This document shows positions 1-7,869 of a stretch of 63,010 nucleotides of DNA, piece by piece; the first letter of the stretch is position 1, and each line of letters begins with the position of its first letter. Below the pieces are notes generated by a model. The model was not told the DNA's origin. It worked only from the letters and a program-made list of their open reading frames with translations, and ran no database searches. The translations under genes and the position numbers were made by a program. The DNA is taken from NCBI GenBank assembly GCA_035546855.1, contig DASZVY010000019.1, positions 1-63,010 of the forward strand, written 5' to 3'. This DNA comes from Nitrobacter sp035546855. Lineage in GTDB: Bacteria > Pseudomonadota > Alphaproteobacteria > Rhizobiales > Xanthobacteraceae.

Positions 1-26
1 GACACCTTCATGAACGACCGGAGACG

Positions 27-1013
27 TTAGATCGTCGGATTCCAGGCGGCCGGAATGAGCCGATACCCCGCTCCGTCCTTTTCCACGTGGCCGATCGACG
101 GAAACTGGAAATGGAAGCCGACCACGGTCGCCTTTTCAGCCGACGCCATGTCGTAGAATTTGTGGCGGGTCTTCTGGGCAAGCTCCGGCTCGGCGTCGTA
201 CATCACATGCCAGTCCGGATTGCGCAGGAAGAACTCGGGAATGTTGGTCACGTCGGACTGAATCAGAATCTTCGAACTGCCCGATGTCAGCATGAACGAG
301 GTGTGGCCGGGGGTGTGGCCGGGCGTGCCGATCGAATGAATGCCCGGAATAACCTCCTTGTCCCAATCGTAGCGCGTGATCTTCGACTCGATCCCCGCGA
401 ATACCTTCTTTACCGTATCGAAGTAATTCTTCATCAACGGATTGGATTCCGCCTTGGCCGCGTTGTCGGCATTGGTCCAGAAATTCCAGTCCACCGCCGG
501 CGCCATGATCTCGGCATTCGGATACGCCATGCTGCCGTCGGCCGCCCGGATGCCGTTGATATGATCCGGATGCAGATGCGACAGCAACACGATGTCTACC
601 GACTTCGGATCGACGCCGGATGCCGCCAGGTTTTGCAGCGTATTGCCGATCGCGCCCTTGGTCGGGGCTTGATTGGCGACGCCGTAGCCGGTGTCGATCA
701 GCACGAGTTTGGAGCCGGTGTTGATGAGCTGGGGATTGAACGGCACCGTCACCATGCCGTCGGGCATGTAAGCGGCGGCGGCGGCCTCGCGCGCTTTCTC
801 CTTCGAAACATTGCGGACGAAATGATCCGGCATCGGGAAGCTGCGCGCGCCGTCGTTGATCGACGTGCATTCGAAGCTGCCGACCTTGTAGCGATAGATC
901 CCTGCGACCTGCTTGCCTGTCGCCGGCGCTTCCGCCCTGGCCGCGCCATTGAAAAGCGGAGCGGTCGCGACTGCCGCGGCTCCAGCCAAAACGTGACGTC
1001 GTGAGATGTCCAT
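27..1013 (-). CDS. Tat-exported metallo-beta-lactamase-fold hydrolase
   Basis: A 328-residue MBL-fold metallohydrolase. The N-terminus is a twin-arginine signal (SRRHVLAG, then a hydrophobic Ala-rich stretch ending in AARA), so the enzyme should be exported folded to the periplasm. The metal-binding motif HLHPDH is intact near residue 146, followed by the second His region (TPGHTPGH) and the Asp ligand in QSDVTN. The family includes lactonases, glyoxalase II-like and other hydrolases; the substrate cannot be read from sequence. A strong ribosome site (AAGGAGG) lies just upstream of the ATG. It is probably monocistronic; the DedA gene behind it is on the same strand about 200 bp away. Confidence 0.88.
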   Translation of the reverse strand: MDISRRHVLAGAAAVATAPLFNGAARAEAPATGKQVAGIYRYKVGSFECTSINDGARSFPMPDHFVRNVSKEKAREAAAAAYMPDGMVTVPFNPQLINTGSKLVLIDTGYGVANQAPTKGAIGNTLQNLAASGVDPKSVDIVLLSHLHPDHINGIRAADGSMAYPNAEIMAPAVDWNFWTNADNAAKAESNPLMKNYFDTVKKVFAGIESKITRYDWDKEVIPGIHSIGTPGHTPGHTSFMLTSGSSKILIQSDVTNIPEFFLRNPDWHVMYDAEPELAQKTRHKFYDMASAEKATVVGFHFQFPSIGHVEKDGAGYRLIPAAWNPTI

Positions 1014-1211
1014 GGTGGGTCCTCCTTGATAGCGCGTTTGCCGTTCTGCGGATCGGCCGCTTCGTTCTCGTTATCGGCGACTGGTTTTATCAGCGTTTTG
1101 ACCGCAAGGCGACGACAACTGTGCGCCCGCGCGGTGTCCCCCTCGTGCGGTCGCAGCGAAAAACCCCTGGCGTGGCAGCTTATTCCATCAGCGTGTGCGA
1201 TCTGAACCGCT

Positions 1212-1730
1212 TTAAACCGCGAGCCACATCCATTCGACGATTTTGGAGATCACATCACCGAACAACAACAGCGCGGCCGACCAGATCAGCGCGGAGATGA
1301 AATTGGCGATCTGGAAGCGCCAGTACGACATTTCAAAAATACCGGCGGCCAACGGCACCGTCGCCCGCAGCGGCCCGAAGAACCGCCCGATATAAATCGC
1401 CGGCACGCCCCATTTCTGCACGAACGCCTCGCCGCGCGGGAGCAGATCGGGATAGCGCGACAGGGGCCAGATCTCGGCGACCCGATCCTTGAAACGGAAG
1501 CCGAACCAGTACGACAGCCAGTCGCCGAGCGCGGCGCCGGCGCCGCCCGCGATCCAGATCGGCCAGAAGCTGATGCCGCTGACGCCGATCAGCGCGCCGA
1601 TTGCGATCAGAGCACTCCAGGCCGGGACCAGCAGCGAGATGAAGGCCAACGATTCACCGAAGGCGAGCGCGAGGACGATGGGTGCGGCCCAAATCTGATG
1701 ATCGCGCACGAAGTCGACCAGGCCATGCAT
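1212..1730 (-). CDS. DedA-family inner-membrane protein
   Basis: A 172-residue DedA/SNARE-associated family membrane protein. It shows the family hallmarks: a hydrophobic N-terminal helix pair (ALAFGESLAFISLLVP), the GAALGDWLSYWFGF segment and the GRFFGPLRATVPLAAG motif. Members are thought to act as lipid flippases (for example undecaprenyl phosphate recycling) or to keep proton motive force; which applies here is unknown. The reading frame opens 30 codons earlier, but I chose the ATG of MHGLVDF because GGAAGG sits about 8 bases upstream and the extra residues look non-native. It is transcribed away from parE. Confidence 0.85.
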   Translation of the reverse strand: MHGLVDFVRDHQIWAAPIVLALAFGESLAFISLLVPAWSALIAIGALIGVSGISFWPIWIAGGAGAALGDWLSYWFGFRFKDRVAEIWPLSRYPDLLPRGEAFVQKWGVPAIYIGRFFGPLRATVPLAAGIFEMSYWRFQIANFISALIWSAALLLFGDVISKIVEWMWLAV

Positions 1731-1916
1731 CCCAAACGTTTCCTTCCAGGCGCAAAAGCCTTGAACCTTTTCGCGGGCTCGCTGCCTAAGTACCGGCAAG
1801 TCGTGCTCGACGCCAGTCATATGCGCGACAAGAGCGATGCCTCATCCGTGAACGGCGCGCGGTCAGTTTTGAAGGTGAATTCCAGCAAAGGAAATACGGC
1901 GATTGGTTCGCTGACG

Positions 1917-2005
1917 ATGTGCGTGAGCGTCGTGATCCTGCTGGCGGGCATGCTCGCCGGCATCGTCATGGGCGCGCGCCAAACTTCGTGCTGGCGCCGG
2001 CCCGG
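1917..2005 (+). pseudogene. possible decayed membrane-protein remnant in the dedA-parE gap
   Basis: The roughly 460 bp between dedA and parE has no convincing intact gene. Within it the plus strand reads LLAGMLAGIVMGARQ in one frame. After a one-base shift near 1980-1983 it continues in the next frame as NFVLAPA. Joined, this resembles the first helix of small alphaproteobacterial membrane proteins with a GIYMG..QDF.LAPVHAH-like segment, but the His-rich continuation is missing. This is pattern recognition from memory. The rest of the gap shows nothing beyond weak promoter-like AT patches. Confidence 0.3.
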
Positions 2006-2190
2006 GTCCCAGGGCTGGCCGCACATCGCCCGCGGCATCCTGTTTCCCGCCGGCCTGAGGCCCGCCTTCCGATGCGACCCGGCGGCGGCCCCTGGCAAAC
2101 CGGCCGCCTGGTCACATTTACAGCCTCATCCGTGGCATAGTCAGGGCCATCGATTCGCCGCTTCGGGCGAAGTGCAATACTTGAAAGACT

Positions 2191-4248
2191 ATGTCTAAGT
2201 CGCTGAAATCAAACGTAAAATCGAAACCATCCGACGACCTGTTCGGCGCCGCGGAACCGAAGGGCCGAGCCCCGGCCCGCGCACCCAGCCGCGCCTCGGG
2301 CGCCGAAGCCGGCTACACCGCCGCCGACATCGAGGTGCTGGAAGGCCTGGAGCCTGTCCGCCGCCGTCCCGGCATGTATATCGGCGGCACCGACGAGAAG
2401 GCGCTGCACCACCTGTTCGCCGAGGTGATCGACAATTCGATGGACGAGGCGCTGGCGGGCCACGCGACCTTCATCAGCGTCGAACTCACCGCCGACGGCT
2501 TTCTGACCGTCACCGACAACGGGCGCGGCATTCCCGTCGATCCGCATCCGAAATTCCCGAAGAAGTCAGCGCTCGAAGTCATCATGTGCACGCTGCATTC
2601 GGGCGGCAAGTTCGACTCGAAGGTCTATGAGACCTCGGGCGGGCTGCACGGCGTCGGCGTCTCCGTGGTCAACGCCCTCTCCTCGCGACTCGAGGTCGAG
2701 GTCGCGCGCAGCCAGAAACTCTACAAGATGACGTTCGAGCGCGGCCATCCCAAGGGCAAGCTCGAGGACCTCGGCAAGATCAACAACCGGCGCGGCACCA
2801 CCATCCGTTTTAAGCCGGACACCGAGATTTTCGGCGCCAAGGCGGCATTCAAGCCGCAACGCCTGTTCAAGATGACGCGCTCGAAGGCGTACCTGTTCGG
2901 CGGCGTCGAAATCCGCTGGCACTGCGCGCCCGAATTGCTCAAGGGCCTCGAGGACGTTCCGGCGGAAGCAACTTTTCATTTCCCCGGCGGCCTCAAGGAT
3001 TACCTCGGCGCGGCGATCCATGCCGACACGCTGGTGCATCCGGATATCTTTTCGGGCAAGTCCGGCCGCAACGGCGCGCATGGCGCCTGCGAATGGGCCG
3101 TGGCCTGGACGGCGGATGCCGACGGCTTTCTCTCCTCCTACTGCAACACGGTGCCGACGCCCGACGGCGGCACCCACGAATCCGGCCTGCGCAGCGCGCT
3201 GCTGCGTGGCCTGAAGGATCACGCCGAGCGCGTCGGCCAGGGCAAGCGCGCAGCGTCGATCACGTCGGAAGACGTGATGGTCGGCGCGGCCGTGATGCTC
3301 AGCGTGTTCGTGCGCGAACCGGAATTCCAGGGCCAGACCAAGGATCGCCTCGCCACCGCCGAAGCCCAGAAGATCGTCGAGCAGGCCATCAAGGATCCGT
3401 TCGACCACTGGCTGTCGGGGAATCCGATGCAGGCCAACAAGCTGCTCGACTTCGTGATCGAGCGCGCCGACGATCGGCTACGCCGCCGTCAGGAAAAGGA
3501 AATCTCGCGCAAGACGGCGGTGAAGAAGCTGCGTCTGCCGGGCAAGCTCGCCGACTGCACGGAGTCGGCGTCCGAAGGCTCCGAACTGTTCATCGTCGAG
3601 GGTGACTCGGCCGGCGGCAGCGCCAAGCAGGCGCGCGACCGCAGGACACAGGCCGTGCTTCCCTTGCGCGGAAAAATCCTCAACGTGGCTTCCGCCACCA
3701 AGGATAAGCTCGTCGCCAACGCCCAGCTCTCCGACCTGATGCAGGCGATCGGCTGCGGATCCGGGGCGAATTATCGCGAGGAAGACCTGCGCTACCAGCG
3801 CATCATCATCATGACCGACGCCGACGTCGACGGCGCCCACATCGCCTCGCTTTTGATTACGTTCTTCTACCGGCAGATGCCGCATCTTATCGACGAAGGG
3901 CATCTTTACCTCGCGGTGCCCCCGCTCTACCGCCTAACCCACGGCAGCAAGACGGTCTATGCCCGCGACGACGCGCATCGGGACCAACTGCTGAAAACCG
4001 AGTTCAATGCGAACGCCAAGGTCGATGTCGGCCGCTTCAAAGGTCTCGGCGAGATGATGCCCGCGCAGCTCAAGGAAACCACCATGGACCCGGCGAAGCG
4101 CACGCTGCTGCGCGTCGTGCTGCTGCCCGAGGAGCGCGAGGGCACGGCCGACAGCGTCGAGCGGCTGATGGGCACCAAGGCGGAGGCGCGCTTCGCCTTC
4201 ATCTCCGACAAGGCCGAATTCGCCAGCGAGGATCTGCTGGACGTCTGA
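2191..4248 (+). CDS. parE: DNA topoisomerase IV subunit B
   Basis: A 685-residue type IIA topoisomerase ATPase subunit; with ParC it decatenates daughter chromosomes. In order: a short Lys/Ala-rich N-terminal extension (about 40 residues), the GHKL ATPase with RRRPGMYIGG, EVIDNSMDEA and GRGIP motifs, the transducer domain, then the TOPRIM domain with EGDSAGG, LPLRGKILNV and DADVDGAHI (metal-binding acidic triad), and the C-terminal tail. Length and the alphaproteobacterial N-terminal extension fit ParE better than GyrB, which is about 800 residues. The start ATG has only a weak ribosome site. A small membrane-protein gene follows about 50 bp downstream and may be cotranscribed. Confidence 0.95.
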   Translation: MSKSLKSNVKSKPSDDLFGAAEPKGRAPARAPSRASGAEAGYTAADIEVLEGLEPVRRRPGMYIGGTDEKALHHLFAEVIDNSMDEALAGHATFISVELTADGFLTVTDNGRGIPVDPHPKFPKKSALEVIMCTLHSGGKFDSKVYETSGGLHGVGVSVVNALSSRLEVEVARSQKLYKMTFERGHPKGKLEDLGKINNRRGTTIRFKPDTEIFGAKAAFKPQRLFKMTRSKAYLFGGVEIRWHCAPELLKGLEDVPAEATFHFPGGLKDYLGAAIHADTLVHPDIFSGKSGRNGAHGACEWAVAWTADADGFLSSYCNTVPTPDGGTHESGLRSALLRGLKDHAERVGQGKRAASITSEDVMVGAAVMLSVFVREPEFQGQTKDRLATAEAQKIVEQAIKDPFDHWLSGNPMQANKLLDFVIERADDRLRRRQEKEISRKTAVKKLRLPGKLADCTESASEGSELFIVEGDSAGGSAKQARDRRTQAVLPLRGKILNVASATKDKLVANAQLSDLMQAIGCGSGANYREEDLRYQRIIIMTDADVDGAHIASLLITFFYRQMPHLIDEGHLYLAVPPLYRLTHGSKTVYARDDAHRDQLLKTEFNANAKVDVGRFKGLGEMMPAQLKETTMDPAKRTLLRVVLLPEEREGTADSVERLMGTKAEARFAFISDKAEFASEDLLDV

Positions 4249-4298
4249 GCCGATTGCGGCCGTCGGCGAAGCGTCCGGATTTGGAGCGTCGTGCAGCC

Positions 4299-4484
4299 AT
4301 GAGAGCCGTGTTGGTTGTCCTTGGGGTCCTCGCGCTGCTGATCGGTTTGGTCTGGATCGGTCAGGGCACAGGCGTGTTCCCTTATCCAGCCTCGAGTTTC
4401 ATGATCCGGCAGATGCCGTGGGCATACTACGGCGGCGCGCTGGCCATTGCCGGCGGGCTCGCGCTTCTGTCGCGGCGAATGTAA
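4299..4484 (+). CDS. small two-helix membrane protein
   Basis: A 61-residue protein with a hydrophobic helix at residues 2-20 (VLVVLGVLALLIGLVWIG), a short loop with FPYPASSFMIRQMPW, and a second helix at about 40-57. No family function is known to me; similar tiny proteins are common in this bacterial group and are annotated as hypothetical. The ATG is preceded by GGAG at about 12 bases, and the frame also opens 15 codons earlier without a ribosome site. It lies between parE and a MAPEG protein, all on the plus strand. Confidence 0.65.
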   Translation: MRAVLVVLGVLALLIGLVWIGQGTGVFPYPASSFMIRQMPWAYYGGALAIAGGLALLSRRM

Positions 4485-4565
4485 CCTTGTCAAAATCTGA
4501 CACTGGCGCGCCGGCACAATCCATCGACAATAACGGGCGTCAGCGAGAACAATGGGAGGACCGTC

Positions 4566-4958
4566 ATGGAGCGCTACTATCTCGTTGCCATCGTGACGCT
4601 TGTCGGTGGACTGGTCGTATTTGGAATGGCTCTGACCGTTTCGCGGATTCACGCCAAAACCGGAATTCTGGCGCCCGCAATGACCGGCAATCCGCGGCTC
4701 GAACGCGCCTTCCGCGCGCATCTGAACACGGTCGAATGGATTCCGGTTTTCCTTCCGGCGATGTGGCTGTTTGCGATCTACTGGAGCCCGGCCTGGGCCG
4801 CGGCCCTCGGCGCACTGTGGCTGCTCGGGCGCATCATCTACTTCGTGGGCTACATCTCGGAGCCCGCCAAACGATTTCCAGGCTTCTTCATTCAATCCAC
4901 CGCGGCATTCGCGCTGTTGCTGGGCGCGCTCGGCCGCATCATCTATCTCGCCGTCTGA
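4566..4958 (+). CDS. MAPEG-family membrane protein
   Basis: A 130-residue, four-helix integral membrane protein of the MAPEG type (membrane-associated proteins in eicosanoid and glutathione metabolism). Diagnostic features are the loop between helices 1 and 2 with NPRLERAFRAHLNTVEWIP, including the conserved RAHLNT.E pattern, and the GRIIYFVGY segment in helix 3. Bacterial members are glutathione-dependent or of unknown function. A good ribosome site (GGGAGGA) precedes the ATG. It probably sits in a loose transcription unit with the upstream 61-residue protein and the downstream SDR. Confidence 0.85.
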   Translation: MERYYLVAIVTLVGGLVVFGMALTVSRIHAKTGILAPAMTGNPRLERAFRAHLNTVEWIPVFLPAMWLFAIYWSPAWAAALGALWLLGRIIYFVGYISEPAKRFPGFFIQSTAAFALLLGALGRIIYLAV

Positions 4959-5026
4959 CGGCCAGCGCGGCCTTTCAGCGCGAGCTCGCGCATTCCTATC
5001 CTCACACTTTTGGAACGGACAAAACC

Positions 5027-5794
5027 ATGACTCATGCCTTCGATCTCTCGGGAAAAGTCGCCATCGTCACCGGCGGGAATGGCGGCATCGGCCTCGGCAT
5101 GGCGCGCGGACTGGCGCAAGCCGGCGCGGCCATCGCCGTTGTCGGCCGCAACATGGATAAGTCGCACGCTGCCGTCGCCGAACTGACCGGGGGCGGCGCC
5201 AAAGCGATCGCCATTGCCTGCGACGTCACGGACGCCGATGCCGTGACCACGATGATTGCGCAGACGACAAGACAGCTCGGCCGCGTCGACATCCTCGTCA
5301 ACAACGCCGGCATGAGCATCCGCAAGCCGCCCCACGTCCTCAACCTCGCGGAATGGGAGACGGTGATGAAGACCAACCTCACCAGCGCCTTCCTGTGCTC
5401 GCAGGCCGCCTACCCCGCCATGAAGGCCGCAGGTGGCGGAAAGGTCATCAACATCGGCTCCATGATGTCGATCTTCGGCGCGAGCTTCGCGCCGGTCTAT
5501 GCCGCCAGCAAAGGCGGCATCGTGCAGTTCACGAAATCCTGCGCGGTGGCGTGGGCGCCCGACAACATCCAGGTCAACGCCATCCTGCCCGGCTGGATCG
5601 ATACCGAACTGACAAGGCGCGCTCGCGAGCAGGTCGATGGATTGCACGACAAGGTGCTGGCGCGCACGCCCGCGGCGCGCTGGGGTCACATCGACGATTT
5701 CGCCGGTATCGCCGTGTTTCTCGCCTCGCCCTCATCGGACTTCGTTACCGGCACGGCCATTCCGGTCGACGGCGGCTTTTCGATCATGGGGTAA
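5027..5794 (+). CDS. SDR-family oxidoreductase
   Basis: A 255-residue classical short-chain dehydrogenase/reductase. The Rossmann nucleotide motif TGGNGGIGLGMA is near residue 16, NNAG near residue 91, the catalytic Ser follows in NIGSMMS, and YAASK carries the Tyr and Lys. The C-terminus ends in PVDGGFSIMG. The spacing and GGFSIMG end resemble gluconate 5-dehydrogenase or glucose 1-dehydrogenase-like SDRs, but the substrate is not assignable. The frame is open far upstream; I chose the ATG of MTHAFDLSGK because all homology starts there. A palindromic intergenic repeat follows. Confidence 0.87.
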   Translation: MTHAFDLSGKVAIVTGGNGGIGLGMARGLAQAGAAIAVVGRNMDKSHAAVAELTGGGAKAIAIACDVTDADAVTTMIAQTTRQLGRVDILVNNAGMSIRKPPHVLNLAEWETVMKTNLTSAFLCSQAAYPAMKAAGGGKVINIGSMMSIFGASFAPVYAASKGGIVQFTKSCAVAWAPDNIQVNAILPGWIDTELTRRAREQVDGLHDKVLARTPAARWGHIDDFAGIAVFLASPSSDFVTGTAIPVDGGFSIMG

Positions 5795-5860
5795 GGTGTG
5801 TTCCGGATGCGGTGCAGCGTTCTTACGTTGCATCGCTGAGCCGGGATCGCAAATCCACAC

Positions 5861-5963
5861 GTCATTGCCGGACTTGATCCGGCAATCCATCGCCTTTCAA
5901 AAAGATGGATGCCCGGATCATCTGCGCGAAGAAGCGCTTCGCGCTTTAAACCCAAGGATGACG
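5861..5963. repeat. intergenic palindromic repeat (family A)
   Basis: A degenerate palindromic unit beginning GTCATTGCCGGACTTGATCC and ending AAGGATGACG, with an inner ATCCATC/GATGGAT pair. It resembles the elements at 13235-13325 and 14689-14804. It sits between two convergent genes, next to the stop of the minus-strand monooxygenase gene, where it could form a hairpin in either transcript. Similar units are widespread in Bradyrhizobium-type genomes. Confidence 0.6.
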
Positions 5964-5964
5964 G

Positions 5965-7227
5965 TCAGTTGGAAAGACTCGCCTCCGGCGAATGCACGTG
6001 CTCCGGCCGCGCGCCGACCGCGATGAAGCGCGCGGTCAATCCCTGCAGGAACGGTACGGCATTGACGATCCGCAGCAACAGCGGTGGCTGAAACGGCGTG
6101 TTGCCGGGCTTCAGCGCAACGTTGATGATATTGTTCTGAACGATCACCTGCATCGCCTGGGTGACTCGCATCGGAAATTCGCGACGCCGCTGAACCTCCG
6201 CGAGGTCGTCCTCGCCGACCGCGCCACGCATGAGCTTCGTCGCAAGGATATTCGCTGTCGCGACCGCATCCTGCACGGCGAGGTTGACGCCGACGCCACC
6301 CACCGGCGACATCGCATGCGCGGCGTCGCCGATGCACAACAATCCAGGCCGCGTCCATGTCTTGAGACGGTTCACCGCCACCGTCAGCAGCTTGACATCG
6401 TCCCAGCTCTGCACGTCGCCGATGCCATGTCTGATATTGGGCGCCAATTCCACGACGGCGGCGCGGAACGCCTCCAGACCATGCGCCTTCACGGCGTCAT
6501 ACCCGCCCTTTGGAATGACGAACGCGCATTGCCAGTAGGTGCGGCGATCCAGCGTGATCATCATCTTGCCGGCCTCGACCCGCGCAAACATGCTGTCTTC
6601 GTTCGCCCCTTTGCTGGCGCGAAACCAGAGCACGTCCATGGGCGCGCCGATCTCCTCCACGTCGAGATTGGCGCTTGGGCGCACGATGGAGTGGCGGCCG
6701 TCGCACGCCACCGTGAGGTCAGCGCGGATTTCAAGCGGTCCATCCTTGTCGGTGGCTTCGACGCCCGCCACCCGATCGCCGGACCAGATCAGGCCGGTGG
6801 CCTCCGTGCTCATCAGAAGCTTGAGCGCAGGATAGCGACGTCCCTTGTCGCGCAGGAAATTGAGAAAATCCCACTGGGGCATGAATGCGATAAAGGGATA
6901 TTTGGCGCCGGAGCGGCCGACGTCGGCCACGCGCAGGTGGGTCGTGCCGAACTGGCCCTCAAGCTTCTTGAGCTCGTCGTGAGGGACTTTCAGGAAATCA
7001 TCGATCAGGCCGAGTTCATCCATCACCTGCAACGTCGAGGGGTGCACGGTATCGCCGCGAAAATCGCGGAAGAAGTCGGCGTGCTTCTCGAGCACCACGG
7101 TTTCGACACCCGCGCGCCCGAGCAGATAGCCCAGCATCATGCCGGCGGGCCCACCACCCACGATACAGCAACGCGTCGAGATTGAGCGGCCCTTGGGCCG
7201 CGGCGTCCCCGCATCCATCAGCGACAT
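5965..7227 (-). CDS. FAD-dependent aromatic-ring-type monooxygenase
   Basis: A 420-residue flavoprotein of the PHBH-type FAD-binding monooxygenase family. It has an N-terminal dinucleotide motif (CCIVGGGPAGMMLGYLLG), the Arg-rich DG motif region (ACDGRHSIVR) and the GD motif (CIGDAAHAMSPVGGVGVN) that binds the FAD ribityl chain. Such enzymes hydroxylate aromatic rings or polyprenyl compounds with NAD(P)H and O2; no substrate can be inferred. The frame opens 73 codons earlier, but that extension shows no family features. I prefer the ATG at 7227, or the one at 7218. No strong ribosome site is visible for either. Confidence 0.8.
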   Translation of the reverse strand: MSLMDAGTPRPKGRSISTRCCIVGGGPAGMMLGYLLGRAGVETVVLEKHADFFRDFRGDTVHPSTLQVMDELGLIDDFLKVPHDELKKLEGQFGTTHLRVADVGRSGAKYPFIAFMPQWDFLNFLRDKGRRYPALKLLMSTEATGLIWSGDRVAGVEATDKDGPLEIRADLTVACDGRHSIVRPSANLDVEEIGAPMDVLWFRASKGANEDSMFARVEAGKMMITLDRRTYWQCAFVIPKGGYDAVKAHGLEAFRAAVVELAPNIRHGIGDVQSWDDVKLLTVAVNRLKTWTRPGLLCIGDAAHAMSPVGGVGVNLAVQDAVATANILATKLMRGAVGEDDLAEVQRRREFPMRVTQAMQVIVQNNIINVALKPGNTPFQPPLLLRIVNAVPFLQGLTARFIAVGARPEHVHSPEASLSN

Positions 7228-7706
7228 CCCGAAGAGATCAGCACCGGAAACTTTAACCTCCGATACGCCTCCATCGCGGCAAGTCAACTCGATCGAGACG
7301 GATTTGGTGGTTGAGAGCAATTTCAGGTCCGGATCGTGACCGGATCGCGCGCATTGCGAGGTCGCCGTTGTCCGCGCGATGCTGCCGGGGATCGCAACGA
7401 TGCCATGGCTGCTCCGAGGAAGGCCGCTGTTCCCCGGGTTGGGCATCCCCGAACGGAGGATTCGGGGCCGTCATCTGTCCGGAATGATGCGGAAATATTA
7501 AGGTTTTCGACGTTTTCGGCCCTTTCTCGCATTGACTTTGGCTGGTTCGCGCCTATGTTCCGGCCAACGCGGCCCGAACCCGAATACGATTCCCCGCCGC
7601 CCGCCGTCGCAAGTCAGAGCCCCCTTCGCTTTTTTGAAAGCACGCCGTTAAGGGTTGAGCGCGACAGCCATTTTACCCTCGATTCCGAACGGCGGTTTCG
7701 GCGAGC
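7228..7706. other. intergenic leader region before rhlE
   Basis: No convincing gene lies here; the open frames on both strands lack family features and ribosome sites. The region separates the divergent monooxygenase and helicase genes. It contains a promoter-like sequence at 7532-7559, and two palindromic repeats follow immediately. If transcription starts near 7566, the helicase mRNA would have a leader of about 300 nt, a feature often seen for cold-regulated DEAD-box genes. Confidence 0.5.
7532..7559 (+). promoter_or_regulatory. candidate housekeeping promoter for the helicase gene
   Basis: TTGACT and TATGTT are separated by 16 bp, close to the sigma-70 type consensus. The element points toward rhlE about 310 bp downstream. 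Found by eye; no transcription data. Confidence 0.4.
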
Positions 7707-7770
7707 GTCCTGAATACGAGGTTCGCCTGCATGAACGCGGGTGACGCGCGAACTTCGTATCCAGAAGGAC
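7707..7770. repeat. palindromic repeat family B, copy 1
   Basis: An inverted repeat with arms ATACGAGGTTCGC (7714-7726) and GCGAACTTCGTAT (7748-7760), one mismatch, flanked by GTCCT and AGGAC. It shares the GTCCTGAATNCGANGTTCGC arm with the copies at 31783 and 54684. Confidence 0.65.
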
Positions 7771-7798
7771 GCCCGTAAACGAAAATGCTGGTGCGGTT

Positions 7799-7862
7799 TG
7801 GTTCAGAAGTTCTCCTGATGATCCGCCGCACTGCTGAAGAGAACTTCTGAACACCGCGCTAG
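7799..7862. repeat. palindromic repeat family B, copy 2
   Basis: A perfect 14-bp inverted repeat, GTTCAGAAGTTCTC (7801-7814) and GAGAACTTCTGAAC (7839-7852), followed by the family edge sequence CCGCGCTAG. It lies just upstream of the helicase start and would fold into a strong hairpin in the leader, ending about 17 nt before the ATG. This could affect ribosome access. Confidence 0.7.
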
Positions 7863-7869
7863 AGGCTCA

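Noticed and set aside
5965..7446. Monooxygenase with a 73-residue N-terminal extension
   Set aside because: The FAD domain starts at residue 90 of that frame; the extension has no homology features or ribosome site.
7336..7713. 125-codon plus-strand frame between the monooxygenase and rhlE
   Set aside because: It crosses a probable promoter, ends inside a repeat, and shows no family features.
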